Of a stretch of 64,000 nucleotides of DNA, positions 8,882 through 18,760 are shown one piece after another. The DNA comes from Chionoecetes opilio (Eukaryota; Arthropoda; Malacostraca; Decapoda; Majidae). Numbering within the stretch: the first letter of the stretch is position 1; the number at the start of each line of letters is the position of its first letter. The stretch lies in NCBI GenBank assembly GCA_016584305.1, contig JACEEZ010020527.1, positions 222,001 through 286,000 on the forward strand, written 5' to 3'. Made by a program: the position numbers and the translations under genes. Under the pieces are notes generated by a model that did no database searches, was not told where the DNA came from, and saw only the letters and a program-made list of their open reading frames with translations.

Positions 8882-10848
8882 TAGGGTACGCCGTAGGTCC
8901 AATGAAAAGTGAAATATAGATTATTTCGAATTTGGCAGGGTGTTTACATATGTAAAATTGAATTTTAAGGGTGGTTTGTCCTCTTCAACTTTTTGGTTTG
9001 AGCACTTCTTGCTATGCAAAAATGGACTTATATATTTTTATGCAAAACATAGCTTAAAGTGCAATTTTGCATAGTAAGAATTGGTCAAATGGAAAAATGT
9101 AACCAGATAAAATCGTCTTAGAATTCCATTTTACATCGGAAATTGGCATGCCAAAGTTGAGAAAAAGAATTTTTTTTATACGGCAGGGTACCAAAATAGT
9201 TGGATTGGGTTACGATGGGAGGAAGGACAAGACCAGGGCGATGGTGCCCGACAGCTATGGGAAACTGCACCCAAGGTTGATCAGGGAGGAGCATGTGTCA
9301 GTGACAGAGGAGCCATCTGGAAGGTACCTTTGGCACTTTGTACCAGAGGACCCGGTGCCACCTGAGAAGCCTGCGTTCAAGGTGGCTCAGGCTCTCTATG
9401 ATCTGCTGGTGACATACGACTCCACTGACTCACCGATCGTACTGCAAGGTGACTCAACTAGGGCCAACACGGAGTGGAAGGGTGGTACTCACGCCCATTT
9501 GGAGAAGATGCTGGGACGCAAGCTCTTCTGGAGTATATGCGTGTTGCACACAAACGAGTTGCCCCTGCGCCACCTTATCACCAGCATCGACGGGCCTACC
9601 TCATCTGACACTGGCTTCACGGGTCCAGTGTGCAGTCTGCTGTCCAGCGTGAATGAGATGCAGTACAACGCAGAGTTCAGAGGAGTGCCAGGCGGTGAAG
9701 ATCTCACGGAGATACCGGAGTATATCCTGGTCAACATGTCCACTGACCAGCAGGTCTCCTACCAGCTGGTCCAGGCTGTGAAGCGGGGCGTTCTCCCGTC
9801 TGAGCTGCAGGAGATCAAGTGTGGCAAGGTGTCCCACTCCAGATGGCTCACCACAGCCCAGTCGCTCGTGTACATGTGGACCAGAAAGCATGGAATGACT
9901 GGCAAAGAAACTGAACCCCCTGGAAATCCTAGTCAAGTACTGCCTGCAGGTGTACTTCAAACTCTACTACGACATCAAGGTTCACCACAGACTAGAGGAC
10001 GGCCCCAAGCACATCCTCACGCAGCTCAGAGTGATGAGGTCGCAGCCCAAGAAGGTCCAAACAGCTGTGACCTTCTACGTGCGGACAGGAGCATGGTTCG
10101 CACACTCAGAATGTGTCCTCCTCTCGCTGATGGCGAGTCAGAGTGAGGACGACCGCAGGTTCGCCGTGACCCAGATTTTGAAGCTGAGGGCTGGCGAGGA
10201 GTATGGGAACACCAGTGTAAGACCTCGCATCACACCCAAGCTGAACTTGTCAGCCACCAGCTAGCAGTCACTGATCAGCTGGCAGCCTGGCCAGGTGCAC
10301 GAGCCGGCATTCACCTGTCACTGTCCGGGGATCAGATCCAGGAGATCCTGGTCAAGCCGTACGAGGTTCCGGACTTCTCTATCCACACTCAGAGCATTGA
10401 AAGAGTCGTGAGGCAAGTGACAGAGGCTGCGGCAGCAGTGGTGGGGCAGCAGGCCAGACGGGTTCATCCGGGCTCGGGCCCACCACCACCGGGAGACCAT
10501 GCCCTGCTTTAGGTCTAAGAAGGATTTGATGGACACGTTCTAGACCAACGTAGAGGCTGTGACACTGTGATGTAGTGCCTGATGAACCAACTGATCAGAA
10601 AGAGCTTACCACGCTAGTCATTTGGAGCTCATATTGGTGCATGATGCAATAAACAGGACCAACCAGACACTGCGTACTCATTTAAGCATTATTCGATAAG
10701 GGTGCAATATATAAGTGCGATTTTGCATAGTAAGAATTGCTGAAATGCAAAAATGGAAGTAGATAAAATCGTCTTAGAATTCCATTTTACATAGGAAATT
10801 GGCATGCCAAAGTTGAGAAATAGAATTTTTGTTATACGGCGTACCCTA
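8882..10848 (+). mobile_element. hAT-like DNA transposon in LINE J3
   Basis: A 1967-bp element with perfect 14-bp terminal inverted repeats, TAGGGTACGCCGTA at 8882 and its reverse complement ending at 10848. It is flanked by ATGAATAA (8874-8881) and ATGAATAT (10849-10856), an 8-bp duplication with one change. The TAGGG start fits the hAT consensus YARNG, and 8-bp duplications fit hAT. The right-terminal about 130 bp (10710-10840) is repeated in direct orientation inside the left end (about 9060-9186), ending in a truncated right TIR immediately followed by AGGGTACC, as if two elements were joined head to tail. It carries a broken transposase gene of higher GC than its surroundings. Confidence 0.8.
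9148..10543 (+). pseudogene. hAT-like transposase, frameshifted
   Basis: The coding part of the element at 8882-10848. Open text runs from 9148 to about 9905, shifts frame near the KHGMTGK text, continues 9908-10264 (KLNPLEILVKYC through QILKLRAGEE), then shifts again to finish near 10543 (FSIHTQSIERVV, then DGFIRARAHHHRETMPCF and stop). Features resembling hAT catalytic layout: LQGDSTRANT with an acidic residue, ICVLHTNELPLRHL (C-x2-H), HSRWLTTA (RW block), and a C-terminal T-QSIERVV segment like the hAT dimerisation signature. The first 13 residues from the apparent Met at 9148 are terminal-repeat DNA, so the real start is probably elsewhere. hAT relationship is inference; it could be another DDE family. 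Confidence 0.55.
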
Positions 10849-12647
10849 ATGAATATGTAAGAATCCGAAGAGAAGAAAGTAACTATGAGAGGAATATAAT
10901 AGAAAAATGTAAGAACGAACCGAAACTTTTCTATAGATATATTAATGGAAAAATGAAAAACAAGGAAGAAATAGATAAGCTGAAGGTAGAGAAGGCATAG
11001 TGTATGAAGATGCATTACAACAGGCCGAGGTAATGAATAAGTGCTTACAGACTGTATTTACAAGAGAAAGTGAATTTAAAAAAAAATATATAATAGCAAA
11101 AGAAAATATAATGGAAGACATAAAAGTAGACGTAATAGAAGTAAAAAGGCTAATGGAAAGTCAAGATGTGAGAAAAGCCCCGGGTCCAGATGGAGTGTCG
11201 AATTGGATAATGAAGGAGTGCAGTAACCAACTAGCAGGAAAATTACATAGTGTAATTGAGAGTTCATTCAAGGAGAGCAGAGTCCCGCTTGATTGGAAAA
11301 GAGCAAATATTGTGCCAATTCACAAAGGAGGTGACAAAGAAGAACCACTAAATTACAGGCCAGAATCATTAACAAGTGTAGTGGCAAAAATGTGTGAAAA
11401 AATTGTGAAGGACAGATGGTTGAAATATTTGGAAGAGACAAACACACTTGCAGGTGGCCAGTTTGGATTTAGAGGAGGAATGTCATGTACAACAAATCTA
11501 TTGAGCTTTTACTCGAGTGATCGATGTGACACAGGAAAGAGAAGGGTGGGTCGATTGCATTTACTTGGACCTAAAGAAGGCATTTGACAAATTACCTCAT
11601 AAGAGACTGCTCTGGAAGCTAGGACATGTAGGAGGATTGAAGGGTGGTTTGCTGAAGTGGATGGAAGACTTTTTGAGCAACAGAGAGATGAGAACAGTAA
11701 TATAAGATCAAAAGTCAGAATGGTGCAGTGTGATAAGTGGAGTTCCTCAAGGATCAGTATTGGCCCCAGTGATGTTCTTGGTCTATGTAAATGATATGGC
11801 AGAAGGAGTAAACAGTTATATGAGTTTATTCGCTGATGATGCTAAATTACTAAGAAAAGTAGAAAGTAAAGAGGACTGTGAGGATTTACAAAAGGATCTA
11901 GATAAGATTTTCAGATGGAGTCAAATATGGGAAATGGAGTTTAATGCCAAAAAGTGTAAAGTGATGGAAATGGGCAGTAGCAAAAAGAGACAGAGAGGAA
12001 AGTATTCGATGGGAAACGAATGGATAATCAAAACAAAGGTCGAAAAAGATCTGGGAGTATGGATTAAGGACAATTTGTCACCAGAGAAGCATATAAACAA
12101 GATCACAGGAGATACATACCAGTTGCTGAGGAATATAAGAATGGCATTCAAATATCTGGATGAAGAGATGATCAAGAAATTGATAACATCTCTGATTCGA
12201 CCAAGGTTGGAATATGCGGCAGTGATTTGGTCACCACATAAAAAGAAGGATATAAGGAAGATTGAGAGAATACAAAGAGCAGCCACAAAAATGGCTCCAA
12301 GCCTGAGAGATTTACCATATGAAAAAAGACTTTCAAGACTAAAACTCCCAACACTTGAGAAAAGAAGAGAAAGGGGAGATTTTATAGCAGTGTACAGAGC
12401 ATCAATGGGTCTGGAATTTTTTTTAAGAAATTATCTGTTTGTGTGGGATGACAGAAGTACAAGAGGTCATGAGAAGAAATTGAAAAGGACAACATGCAAG
12501 AGTGATATAAAAAAATACAGCTTCCCGTATAGAAGCATAGAAGCCTGGAACAACCTTGATGCAAAAGTGATTAATGCAAGAAGTATTCAGGACTTCAAAG
12601 GCAAACTGGATAATAGTAGATTTGGAGATGGGACAGTACGAGCATAG
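10849..12647 (+). pseudogene. LINE J3 reverse transcriptase
   Basis: The reverse transcriptase following the hAT-like insertion. In order: linker (10855-11090), KAPGPDGVSNWIMKECSN (11177-11230), LDWKRANIVPIHKGG (11289-11333), FGFRGGMSCTTN (11464-11499), then a 2-base loss near 11510 that shifts the frame, LDLKKAFDKLPHKR (11568-11610), an in-frame TAA near 11703, VPQGSVLAPVMF (11742-11777), catalytic SLFADDAKLL intact (about 11823-11852), LGVWIKDNLSPEKHI, RPRLEYAAVIWSPHKKKD and the C-terminal RRERGDFIAVY and WNNLDAKV blocks to the stop at 12645-12647. Two lesions only, so this was a relatively recent copy. CR1-like clade is judged from the thumb and C-terminal motifs. Confidence 0.85.
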
Positions 12648-12799
12648 CTCTTTTCCTGTATGTTACAACTAGGTAAATACAACTAGGTAAATACACACAC
12701 TAAGAGTGCAGTAACCAACTAGCAGGAAAGTTACATAGTGTAATTGAGAGTTCACTCAAGGAGAGCAGAGTCCCGCTTGATTGGAAAAGAGCAAATATT

Positions 12800-14490
12800 G
12801 TGCCAATTCACAAAGGAGGAGACAAAGAAGAACCATTACATTACAGGCCAGTATCATTAACAACTGTAGTGGCAAAAATGTGTGAAAAAATTGTGAAGGA
12901 CAGATGGTTGAAATATTTGGAAGAGACAAACACACTCGCAGGTGGCCAGTTTGGATTTAGAGGAGGAATGTCATGTACAACGAATTTATTAAGCTTTTAC
13001 TCGAGTGATCGATGTGACACAGGAAAGAGAGGGGTGGGTCGATTGCATATACTTGAACCTAAAGAAGGCATTTAACAAGGTACCTCATAAGAGACTGCTC
13101 TGGAAGCTAGAACATGTAGGAGGATTGAAGGGTGGTTTAAGAACATAAGAACATAAGAAAATAAGGAAGCTACAAGAGGCCGCGAGGCCTACACGTGGTA
13201 GTTCCTGTCACCTAACACTACCTACATCCACCTTTCATCCCCATCCATGAACCTATCCAGCTCCCCTTTAAAGCTCCCTAATGACTCCGCACTAACTACC
13301 TGTCTACTGAGACCATTCCACTCATTCACCACCCTATTTGTGAACCAGTTTTTCCCTATTTCCTTTCTAAATCTACGCTTTTCCAGCTTGAATCCGTTAC
13401 TTCTTGTTCTACCCTGGTTAAAAGCGGTAAGAACTGTTCCTACCTCTCCTTTATTAAATCCCTTTATCCACTTAAAAACTTCTATCAGAAGTTTGTTTTA
13501 AGTGGATGGAAGACTTTTTGAGCAACAGAGAAATGAGAACAGTAATAAAAGATCAAAAGTCAGAATGGTGCAGTGTAATATGTGGAGTTCCTCAAGGATC
13601 AGTATTGGCCCCAGTGATGTTCTTGGTCTATGAAAATGATATGACAGAGGGAATGAACAGTTATATGAGTTTATTCGCTGATGATGCTAAATGACTAAAA
13701 AAAGTAGAAAGTAAAGAGGACTGAGAGGATTTACAAAAGGATCTAGATAAGATTTTCAGATGGAGTCAACTATGGGAAATGGAGTTTAATGCTAAAAAGT
13801 GTAAAGTGATGGAAATGGGCAGTAGCAAAAAGAGACAGAGAGGAAAGTATTCGATGGGAAATGAATGGATAATCAAAACAAAGGTCGAAAAAGATCTGGG
13901 AGTGTGGATTACAGATAATTTGTCACCTGAGAAGCATATAAACAAGATCACAGGAGATACATATCAGTTGCTGAGGAATATAAGAATGGCATTCAAATAT
14001 CTGGATGAAGAGATGATTAAGAAATTGATAACATCTTTGATTCGACCAAGGTTGGAACATGAGGCAGTGATTTGGTCACCACATAAAAAGAAGGATATAA
14101 GGAAAATTAAGAGAATATAAAGAGCAGCCACAAAAATGGCTCCAAGCCTGAGAGATTTAACATATGAGGAAAGACTTTCAAGACTAAAACTCCCAACTCT
14201 TGAGAAAAGAAGAGAAAGGGGAGATTTTATAGCAGTGTATAGAGCATCAATGGGTTTGGAAAAAATTGATAAGAGAAGATCTGTTTGTGTGGGACGATAG
14301 AAGTGCAAGAGGTCATGAAAAGAAATTGAAAAGGACAACATGCAAGAGGGACAAAAAAATATATAGCTTCCCGTATAGAAGCCTAGAAGCCTGAAACAAC
14401 CTTGATGCAAAAGTGATTAATGCAAGAAGTATTCAGGACTTCAAAGGCAAGCTGGATAATAGTAGATTTGGAGACGGGACAGTATGAGCA
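12800..14490 (+). pseudogene. LINE J4 reverse transcriptase remnant
   Basis: Pieces of the reverse transcriptase shared with J3: 12800-13075 (MPIHKGGDKEEPLHYRPVSL), 13506-13694 (FLSNREMRTVI to SLFADDAK), 13779-14120 (MEFNAKKCKVMEMGSSKK to RPRLEHEAVIW) and the C-terminal thumb to about 14490. The FADD box is intact but a stop follows it at once. With truncation upstream of the palm and an inserted CR1 tail, it makes no product. Its value is as a close relative to date J3. Confidence 0.8.
13139..13495 (-). mobile_element. CR1-type LINE 3-prime end, copy R1
   Basis: A 5-prime-truncated LINE tail on the minus strand, inserted in J4. It encodes the last part of a reverse transcriptase (KRRFRKEIGKNWFTNRVV, NEWNGLSRQVVSAESLGSF, stop after DGDERWM at about 13218) and ends in repeats of TTCTTATG read on the minus strand (plus strand AAGAACATAAGAACATAAG at 13139). 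Short octamer repeats at the 3-prime end are characteristic of CR1. Sister copies are at 44632-45010 and, badly degraded, at 63727-63985. Confidence 0.8.
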
Positions 14491-14534
14491 TAGCTCTTTT
14501 CCTGTATGTTACAACTAGGTAAATACACACACAT

Positions 14535-14604
14535 TTGGAGATGGGACAGTACGAGCATAGCTCTTTACCTGTATGTTACAACTAGGTAAATACACAAACA
14601 CATA
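14535..14604 (+). mobile_element. LINE J4b, 70-bp tail-only copy
   Basis: ATTTGGAGATGGGACAGTAC through ACTAGGTAAATACACAAAC repeats the last 70 bp of J4 directly after J4's own tail. It is an extremely 5-prime-truncated insertion or a local duplication of the tail. Confidence 0.8.
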
Positions 14605-14611
14605 CAAAAAA

Positions 14612-14742
14612 AAAAAACGTGTACGAAACAGCGCGAAACTCAGGGATATAGTGCGCGAAAGTCGGGATGGCAAGAATTTAGGACTCAGCGCGAAACTCGA
14701 GGATCGCGAAACTCACATAACGTGAAACCTGGGAGGGTACTG
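14612..14742 (-). mobile_element. Solo end of pogo-type element F (GAGTTTCGCG family)
   Basis: Read on the minus strand from 14742 it starts CAGTACCCTCCCAGGTTTCA and matches the left end of the element at 27097-28531 over about 120 bp, including the repeated GAGTTTCGCG motif. TA follows at 14743-14744. The other end is missing. Confidence 0.75.
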
Positions 14743-14799
14743 TAGTGAAATTTGAAACTGTATATACTTGCAGATACAAAGCATAAAACAACAGTGAAA

Positions 14800-14939
14800 C
14801 AGGGTAGATTATACAGTCATGATATAAACTACTGTGTATCATCTTCAGTGGCACATACAAATCAGTAGTAATGCTATAATTCGTAATATATGGTGCCTGG
14901 CGACATCACTGCAGGTGGAGACTAAAGTGTTATCTACGG
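14800..14939. mobile_element. CCGTAG-family TA MITE, partial copy 3
   Basis: The right half of the MITE seen at 21784-22040: CTTCAGTGGCACATAC, GGTGCCTGGCGACAT and the terminus GTGTTATCTACGG at 14939 followed by TA. The left arm is largely missing or too diverged to place. Confidence 0.7.
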
Positions 14940-15598
14940 TAGAAATGGAGATAAAGGGAGATATAGTAGTGTAAAGATATGAATCACATAAAAATAAAAG
15001 ACAAAACTATGCAAAGGTAAGCTTCACGGTCTGAACTGACTGGAGAAAAAATGTAGGGACTGACAGATGTTCAACAGAGATATGAATTTTTCTGGGAAAC
15101 AACATATGAGAAAGATATATATAAAAAAAAAATGCATTACTAATATAGAATGGAGGAAAAAGAAGTTCTATGTTAAGTGCAAAAAAAAAGGGCATGAAGG
15201 ATGATACGAGCATCAAACTCGAGAAATAGAGATGCAAATGAAAAAGAACTAAATATAAAAAGATACGTGATATTTGTGAAGAAAAAAAATTGACAGGCTA
15301 AGAAAAAAAAAAGAAAACTGACCGATCTACAAAAAATTTGGAACATATGAAAAGCGTGGCAAGATTAAGTGAATGAAATATTTGAACATCCAAAAGAAAT
15401 GTGTGAAACATTAATCAAACAAGAACTTTCTGCAACTCTTTAAGAAGGAAATAGTTATAGTACCCAAAAAGAGAGAGCAAGGAAATAGATGCAAAAAAGA
15501 ATAAATTGATACTGATGAAAGAATTAAAGCAAACAAAAAATATAATACCATATGGTGTATTGGGTCATGTGCTACAGGAATATAGAAAATTCTTTAGA

Positions 15599-15722
15599 TA
15601 TTTTTTTTTTTTTTTACATCACAAAGGACTGGCCAAGGGCACAACAAAAATGGGTAACATAAAGCCTGCTTAGTTTGCGGGCTTTGGTAGCAGTTTTTAG
15701 CCCGCTTAGTTTTTGCGGGCTA
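15599..15722 (-). mobile_element. Jockey-type LINE tail, short copy Z2
   Basis: A poly(T) of about 17 followed by ACATCACAAAGGACTGGCC, matching the 3-prime end of the minus-strand LINE at 39165-39861. It is the last about 110 bp of that family plus its poly(A) tail, inserted into LINE J6. A CCCGCTTAG / GCGGGCT inverted pair lies inside. Confidence 0.7.
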
Positions 15723-15893
15723 TATATATAGATATAATGCCTTTCAACAAAAAATGGAAATAAAGGACCATTTATTATGGGCCTGTATCACAAGGCCAAT
15801 CCCTGACATAGATTGGTTGGGGTCAGACTTGCTCCCCCTCCCTGTAAAAACCTAACTTAGCCACAAACATATTAAGAGGTAGAGGCCGGGGGC

Positions 15894-16931
15894 GTGGTAA
15901 CTGCGCCCCTGACCCGGTTTTGCCGGGGGGCCCAACCATGCAGACCCCTCCAATGCCGATGCATGGGGGGGGGGGGGGGTCTGCCAATGACGAGTGCAGG
16001 GCAAAGTTCTCGGGAATCACGCACTTTAAATCGAGTGGTACGGCCCCCTAGCCCATCTTTTTCTTATGGGGGTGGCCGGGGCGGTGCAGAGGCGGCGCCT
16101 GCCCGTCTAATCACTCCTGGGATAAACCTCCGGAGGGTTATTCGTGTGGGCTCGTGGAACGTTCTGAGCCTCTCAGACGATCGTCGACTACCTCTCCTAT
16201 CGGGCGAGCTCAGTAGGCTGAGGGTGGATATAGTGGGACTCTCTGAGACGAGGAGGCCGGGCAGTGGCAAGACTAGCAGTGGGGGTTACACCTACTACTG
16301 GTTCGGCATGAGCAATGGAGACAATGTCCGGGGAGTAGCTATAGGCATCTCCAACAAACTGCAGCCGTCAGTTGTTGAGGTTACTCCGGTTGATGAGCAT
16401 ATAATGCAGGTGAGGATGAAACACACTCTGGGTTTCATGTTTCTTGTTGCAGTGTACGCTCCTACCGCGGTGCGTAAAACTGAGGAGAAGGAGATGTTCT
16501 ACGCCAAACTTGACTCTGTATTAGACCAGTGTCCTCTTCAGGACACACTCATTGTCTTGGGCAACTTCAATGGTACTCCTGGCACTGTGAGAGATGGCTA
16601 CGAGTTATGTGTTGGTCCCCATGGCTCCGGTACCAGAAACATTAACAGTTCTCTGCTTCTGAATTTTGCAAGGTTCAGCAAGTTGAGAATTGCAGGTTCT
16701 TGGTATCAGAGACCAGAGCTACACCGCTGGACATGGTATAGTAATGCCGGAGGGGTGGCTAAGGAGATCGACCACATCCTCGTTAGTACTCGTTGGAGGA
16801 TCCTCCAAAACTGCAGGGTTTACCGGAGTGCTAAGTTCTTTGGAACAGATCACAGACTTGTTGTTGCTACACTTAAGCTTCATTACAAGTCCAGAAGAAT
16901 CTCAAGAGGTAACCATACTGTTTCATCTTGA
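15894..16931 (+). pseudogene. RTE-B endonuclease domain
   Basis: A 345-residue frame with an APE-type endonuclease from about residue 82. Motifs: VGSWNVLSLSDDRR (catalytic Asn), VGLSETRRPGSGK (Glu), VYAPTAVRKTEEKEMFYAKL, LIVLGNFNGTPGT (expected GDFN, so Asp has become Asn), EIDHILVSTRWR and FGTDHRLVVATLKL (TDH histidine). The N-terminal 80 residues are Gly/Pro/Arg-rich and include a G-run at 15966-15979 that may vary in length. The domain nicks DNA for target-primed reverse transcription in active relatives; the D-to-N change should abolish activity. A frameshift near 16905-16925 moves the reading into the frame ending at 17281. Confidence 0.85.
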
Positions 16932-17283
16932 GAAACTGAAGGACTTGACATGTGCCCATGAATATGCAGTGGCAGTCTCAAATCGGTTTGATGTGCTCGG
17001 TGCCCTCGAGGACCCTGTAGAACTGTGGGACACCTTCAAACGTGAAACTTTACAGGCTGCCAAGGAGTGTATTGGGGAGCGCCCGAGGTCAAGGCGTGGT
17101 TTTGTCTCGACGGAGACGCTGGAGAAAATTGAGGAGAGTCGCGCTGCCAGGCTGGCTGGGAACCAGGACCAGCACAGGGCTCTGTCACGCCGGACTAGAA
17201 CCCTCCTGGGGAGAGACAAGGAGAGGTATGTCAGGAGCCTCACTGAGGATGTCGAGGGCCATTTGAACGCTAATGACCTCTGA
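16925..17283 (+). pseudogene. RTE-B endonuclease-RT connector
   Basis: This stretch continues the RTE polyprotein in a different frame: LEKLKDLTCAHEYAVAVSNR, LWDTFKRETLQAAKECIGER and ERYVRSLTEDVEGHLNANDL, then a TGA at 17281. Such sequence lies between the endonuclease and reverse transcriptase in RTE proteins and has no known catalysis. The frame extends upstream to 16690 only by chance, overlapping the endonuclease. Confidence 0.7.
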
Positions 17284-17407
17284 CCCGCCTACCGAGCCCT
17301 GAAGTTCCAAGTCTCCATCTCGGGTGAGTGCTATTCGAGCAGCAGATGGGCGCCTCGTGTCGGACATGGATGGGCAGATGGCTCGTTAGGCTGAGTACTT
17401 TGGGCCG

Positions 17408-18760
17408 TTGTTCACGGTGGACCCTCCAATGGAGCAGCTTCACACCACTGGGTTACAGGCAGTGGATGCCGATCCTCCCATTGACGAAACCGCACCCTCT
17501 CTTGACGAAGTCAGAGAGGCTATAGCAAAGTTGAGTGGTGGAAAGGCAGCTGGTATTTGTAATATCAGTGCTGAGCTCCTCAAAGCTGGGGGTGAGGCCA
17601 TGATCCGCGGGTTGCATGCTGTCCTGACTGCCGTGTGGCAATCAGGTACCATTCCTCCTGACTTGAAAAAGGGGCTGGTCGTCCCTATCTGGAAAGGGAA
17701 AGAGGACCGTCAGGACTGCAACAATTACCGCGGCATTACACTGCTCAGCATGCCAGGCAAGGTGCTTGCCCATCTATTGCTGACGCGGATCTGCAGTCAT
17801 CTACTGAAGCACCAGAGACCTCAGCCGTCTGGGTTCACGCCTGGTAAGTCAACAACGGACCGTATCCTAGCGCTTCGTGTCCTGGTGGAACGCCGACGTG
17901 AGTTTCGACAGGGGATGTTTGCAGCCTATGTTGATCTAAAGAAGGCGTTTGACTCAGTGCATCGTGAGTCACTCGGGGATCTTCTGCGACTTCGCGGGAT
18001 TCCTGCATGGCCTATTGGTTTGATGACTGGTTTGTACTCTGGGACTGAGAGTGCTGTGAAGTGTGGGGGAGGTGTATCCAGCTTCTTTCCTGTTAATACA
18101 GGAGTGAGGCAAGGGTGCGTTCTTGCCCCATCACTTTTCAACACTTGTATGGACTGGGTATTGGGCTAAGTTGTAGATCAAAGTGATTGTGGAGCATCCC
18201 TCGGCAACACCAACATCACTGATCTTGTTTTTGCCGAGGATGCAGTAATTTTTGCTGAGTCGCTGGAGGTCCTGGTGATGGCTCTCGAGGCGCTGCACAA
18301 GGAAGCAAAGCCTTTGGGACTTGAGGTCTCCTGGCTCAAGACCAAGGTCCAGGTGTTTGGAGGCTTACTAGATGAAACAGTACAGTCTGTTCATGCGTGC
18401 GGTGAGGACATTGAGATCTTGGAAAGTTTTACATACCTTGGTAGTGCAGTCCATAATGATGGCGGGTCACGTCAAGAAGTCTTACGGCGGATTGGCATTG
18501 CCCACGGTGTTATGGACTCGCTCAGCAGGAGTATTTGGCGTTGTCGGTACCTGTGCAGGAGGACAAAGATCCGGATCTTCAAGTCGCTTGTGATCCCTGT
18601 CTTACTCTATGGTTGTGAGACATGGACACTAAATAGCGACTTGAAGAGACGAATCGATGCCTTTGGTAATAAGTGTCTTCGCAGAATCATGGGGTATCGC
18701 TGGGATGATTACGTGTCAAATCAGCGATTGCACCGTGATCGAGGTCTATTACCTGCATAG
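17408..18760 (+). pseudogene. RTE-B reverse transcriptase
   Basis: The reverse transcriptase of the full-length RTE. In order: AIAKLSGGKAAGICNISAEL (fingers), VVPIWKGKEDRQDCNNYRGI, TLLSMPGKVLAHLLL, FTPGKSTTDRILALR, AYVDLKKAFDSVHRESL (first catalytic Asp), VRQGCVLAPSLFNTC, a TAA at 18167-18169 where sisters have an AAA lysine, then the palm box FAEDAVIFAES (expected FADD, catalytic D-to-E), ESFTYLGSAV, LLYGCETWTL and RIMGYRWDDY. A frameshift near 18740 moves the C-terminus (QLRLYGHVARYPETDPSH in sister copies) out of frame. Copies at 1-798, 32295-33438 and 39862-41367 are the same family. Confidence 0.85.

Larger units (their letters stand above)
7604..12703 (+). mobile_element. LINE J3 (CR1/jockey-type), most complete copy
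   Basis: The best-preserved member of the J family. It holds the end of ORF1 (7608-7820), an endonuclease (7766-8881) and a reverse transcriptase (about 10855-12647), and ends in the family tail: AGCTCTTTTCCTGTATG followed by two copies of ACAACTAGGTAAATAC and an AC run at 12660-12703. It is interrupted at 8882-10848 by a hAT-like DNA transposon that duplicated ATGAATA[A/T]. Without that insertion it is about 3.1 kb and is 5-prime truncated within ORF1. Defects: a 2-base frameshift near 11510 and a nonsense codon near 11703. Confidence 0.9.
12704..14534 (+). mobile_element. LINE J4, 5-prime truncated copy abutting J3
   Basis: It begins AGAGTGCAGTAACCAACTAG, equivalent to about 11211 in J3, immediately after the AC-rich tail of J3. 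It is very similar to J3 throughout and shares J3's 2-base deletion at the SFYS-VID junction (about 13001). It is interrupted by a minus-strand CR1 fragment (13139-13495) and carries further nonsense codons (for example TGA after FADDAK near 13692 and TAA near 14119). It ends with the same tail ACAACTAGGTAAATACACAC at about 14509-14534. Confidence 0.85.
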
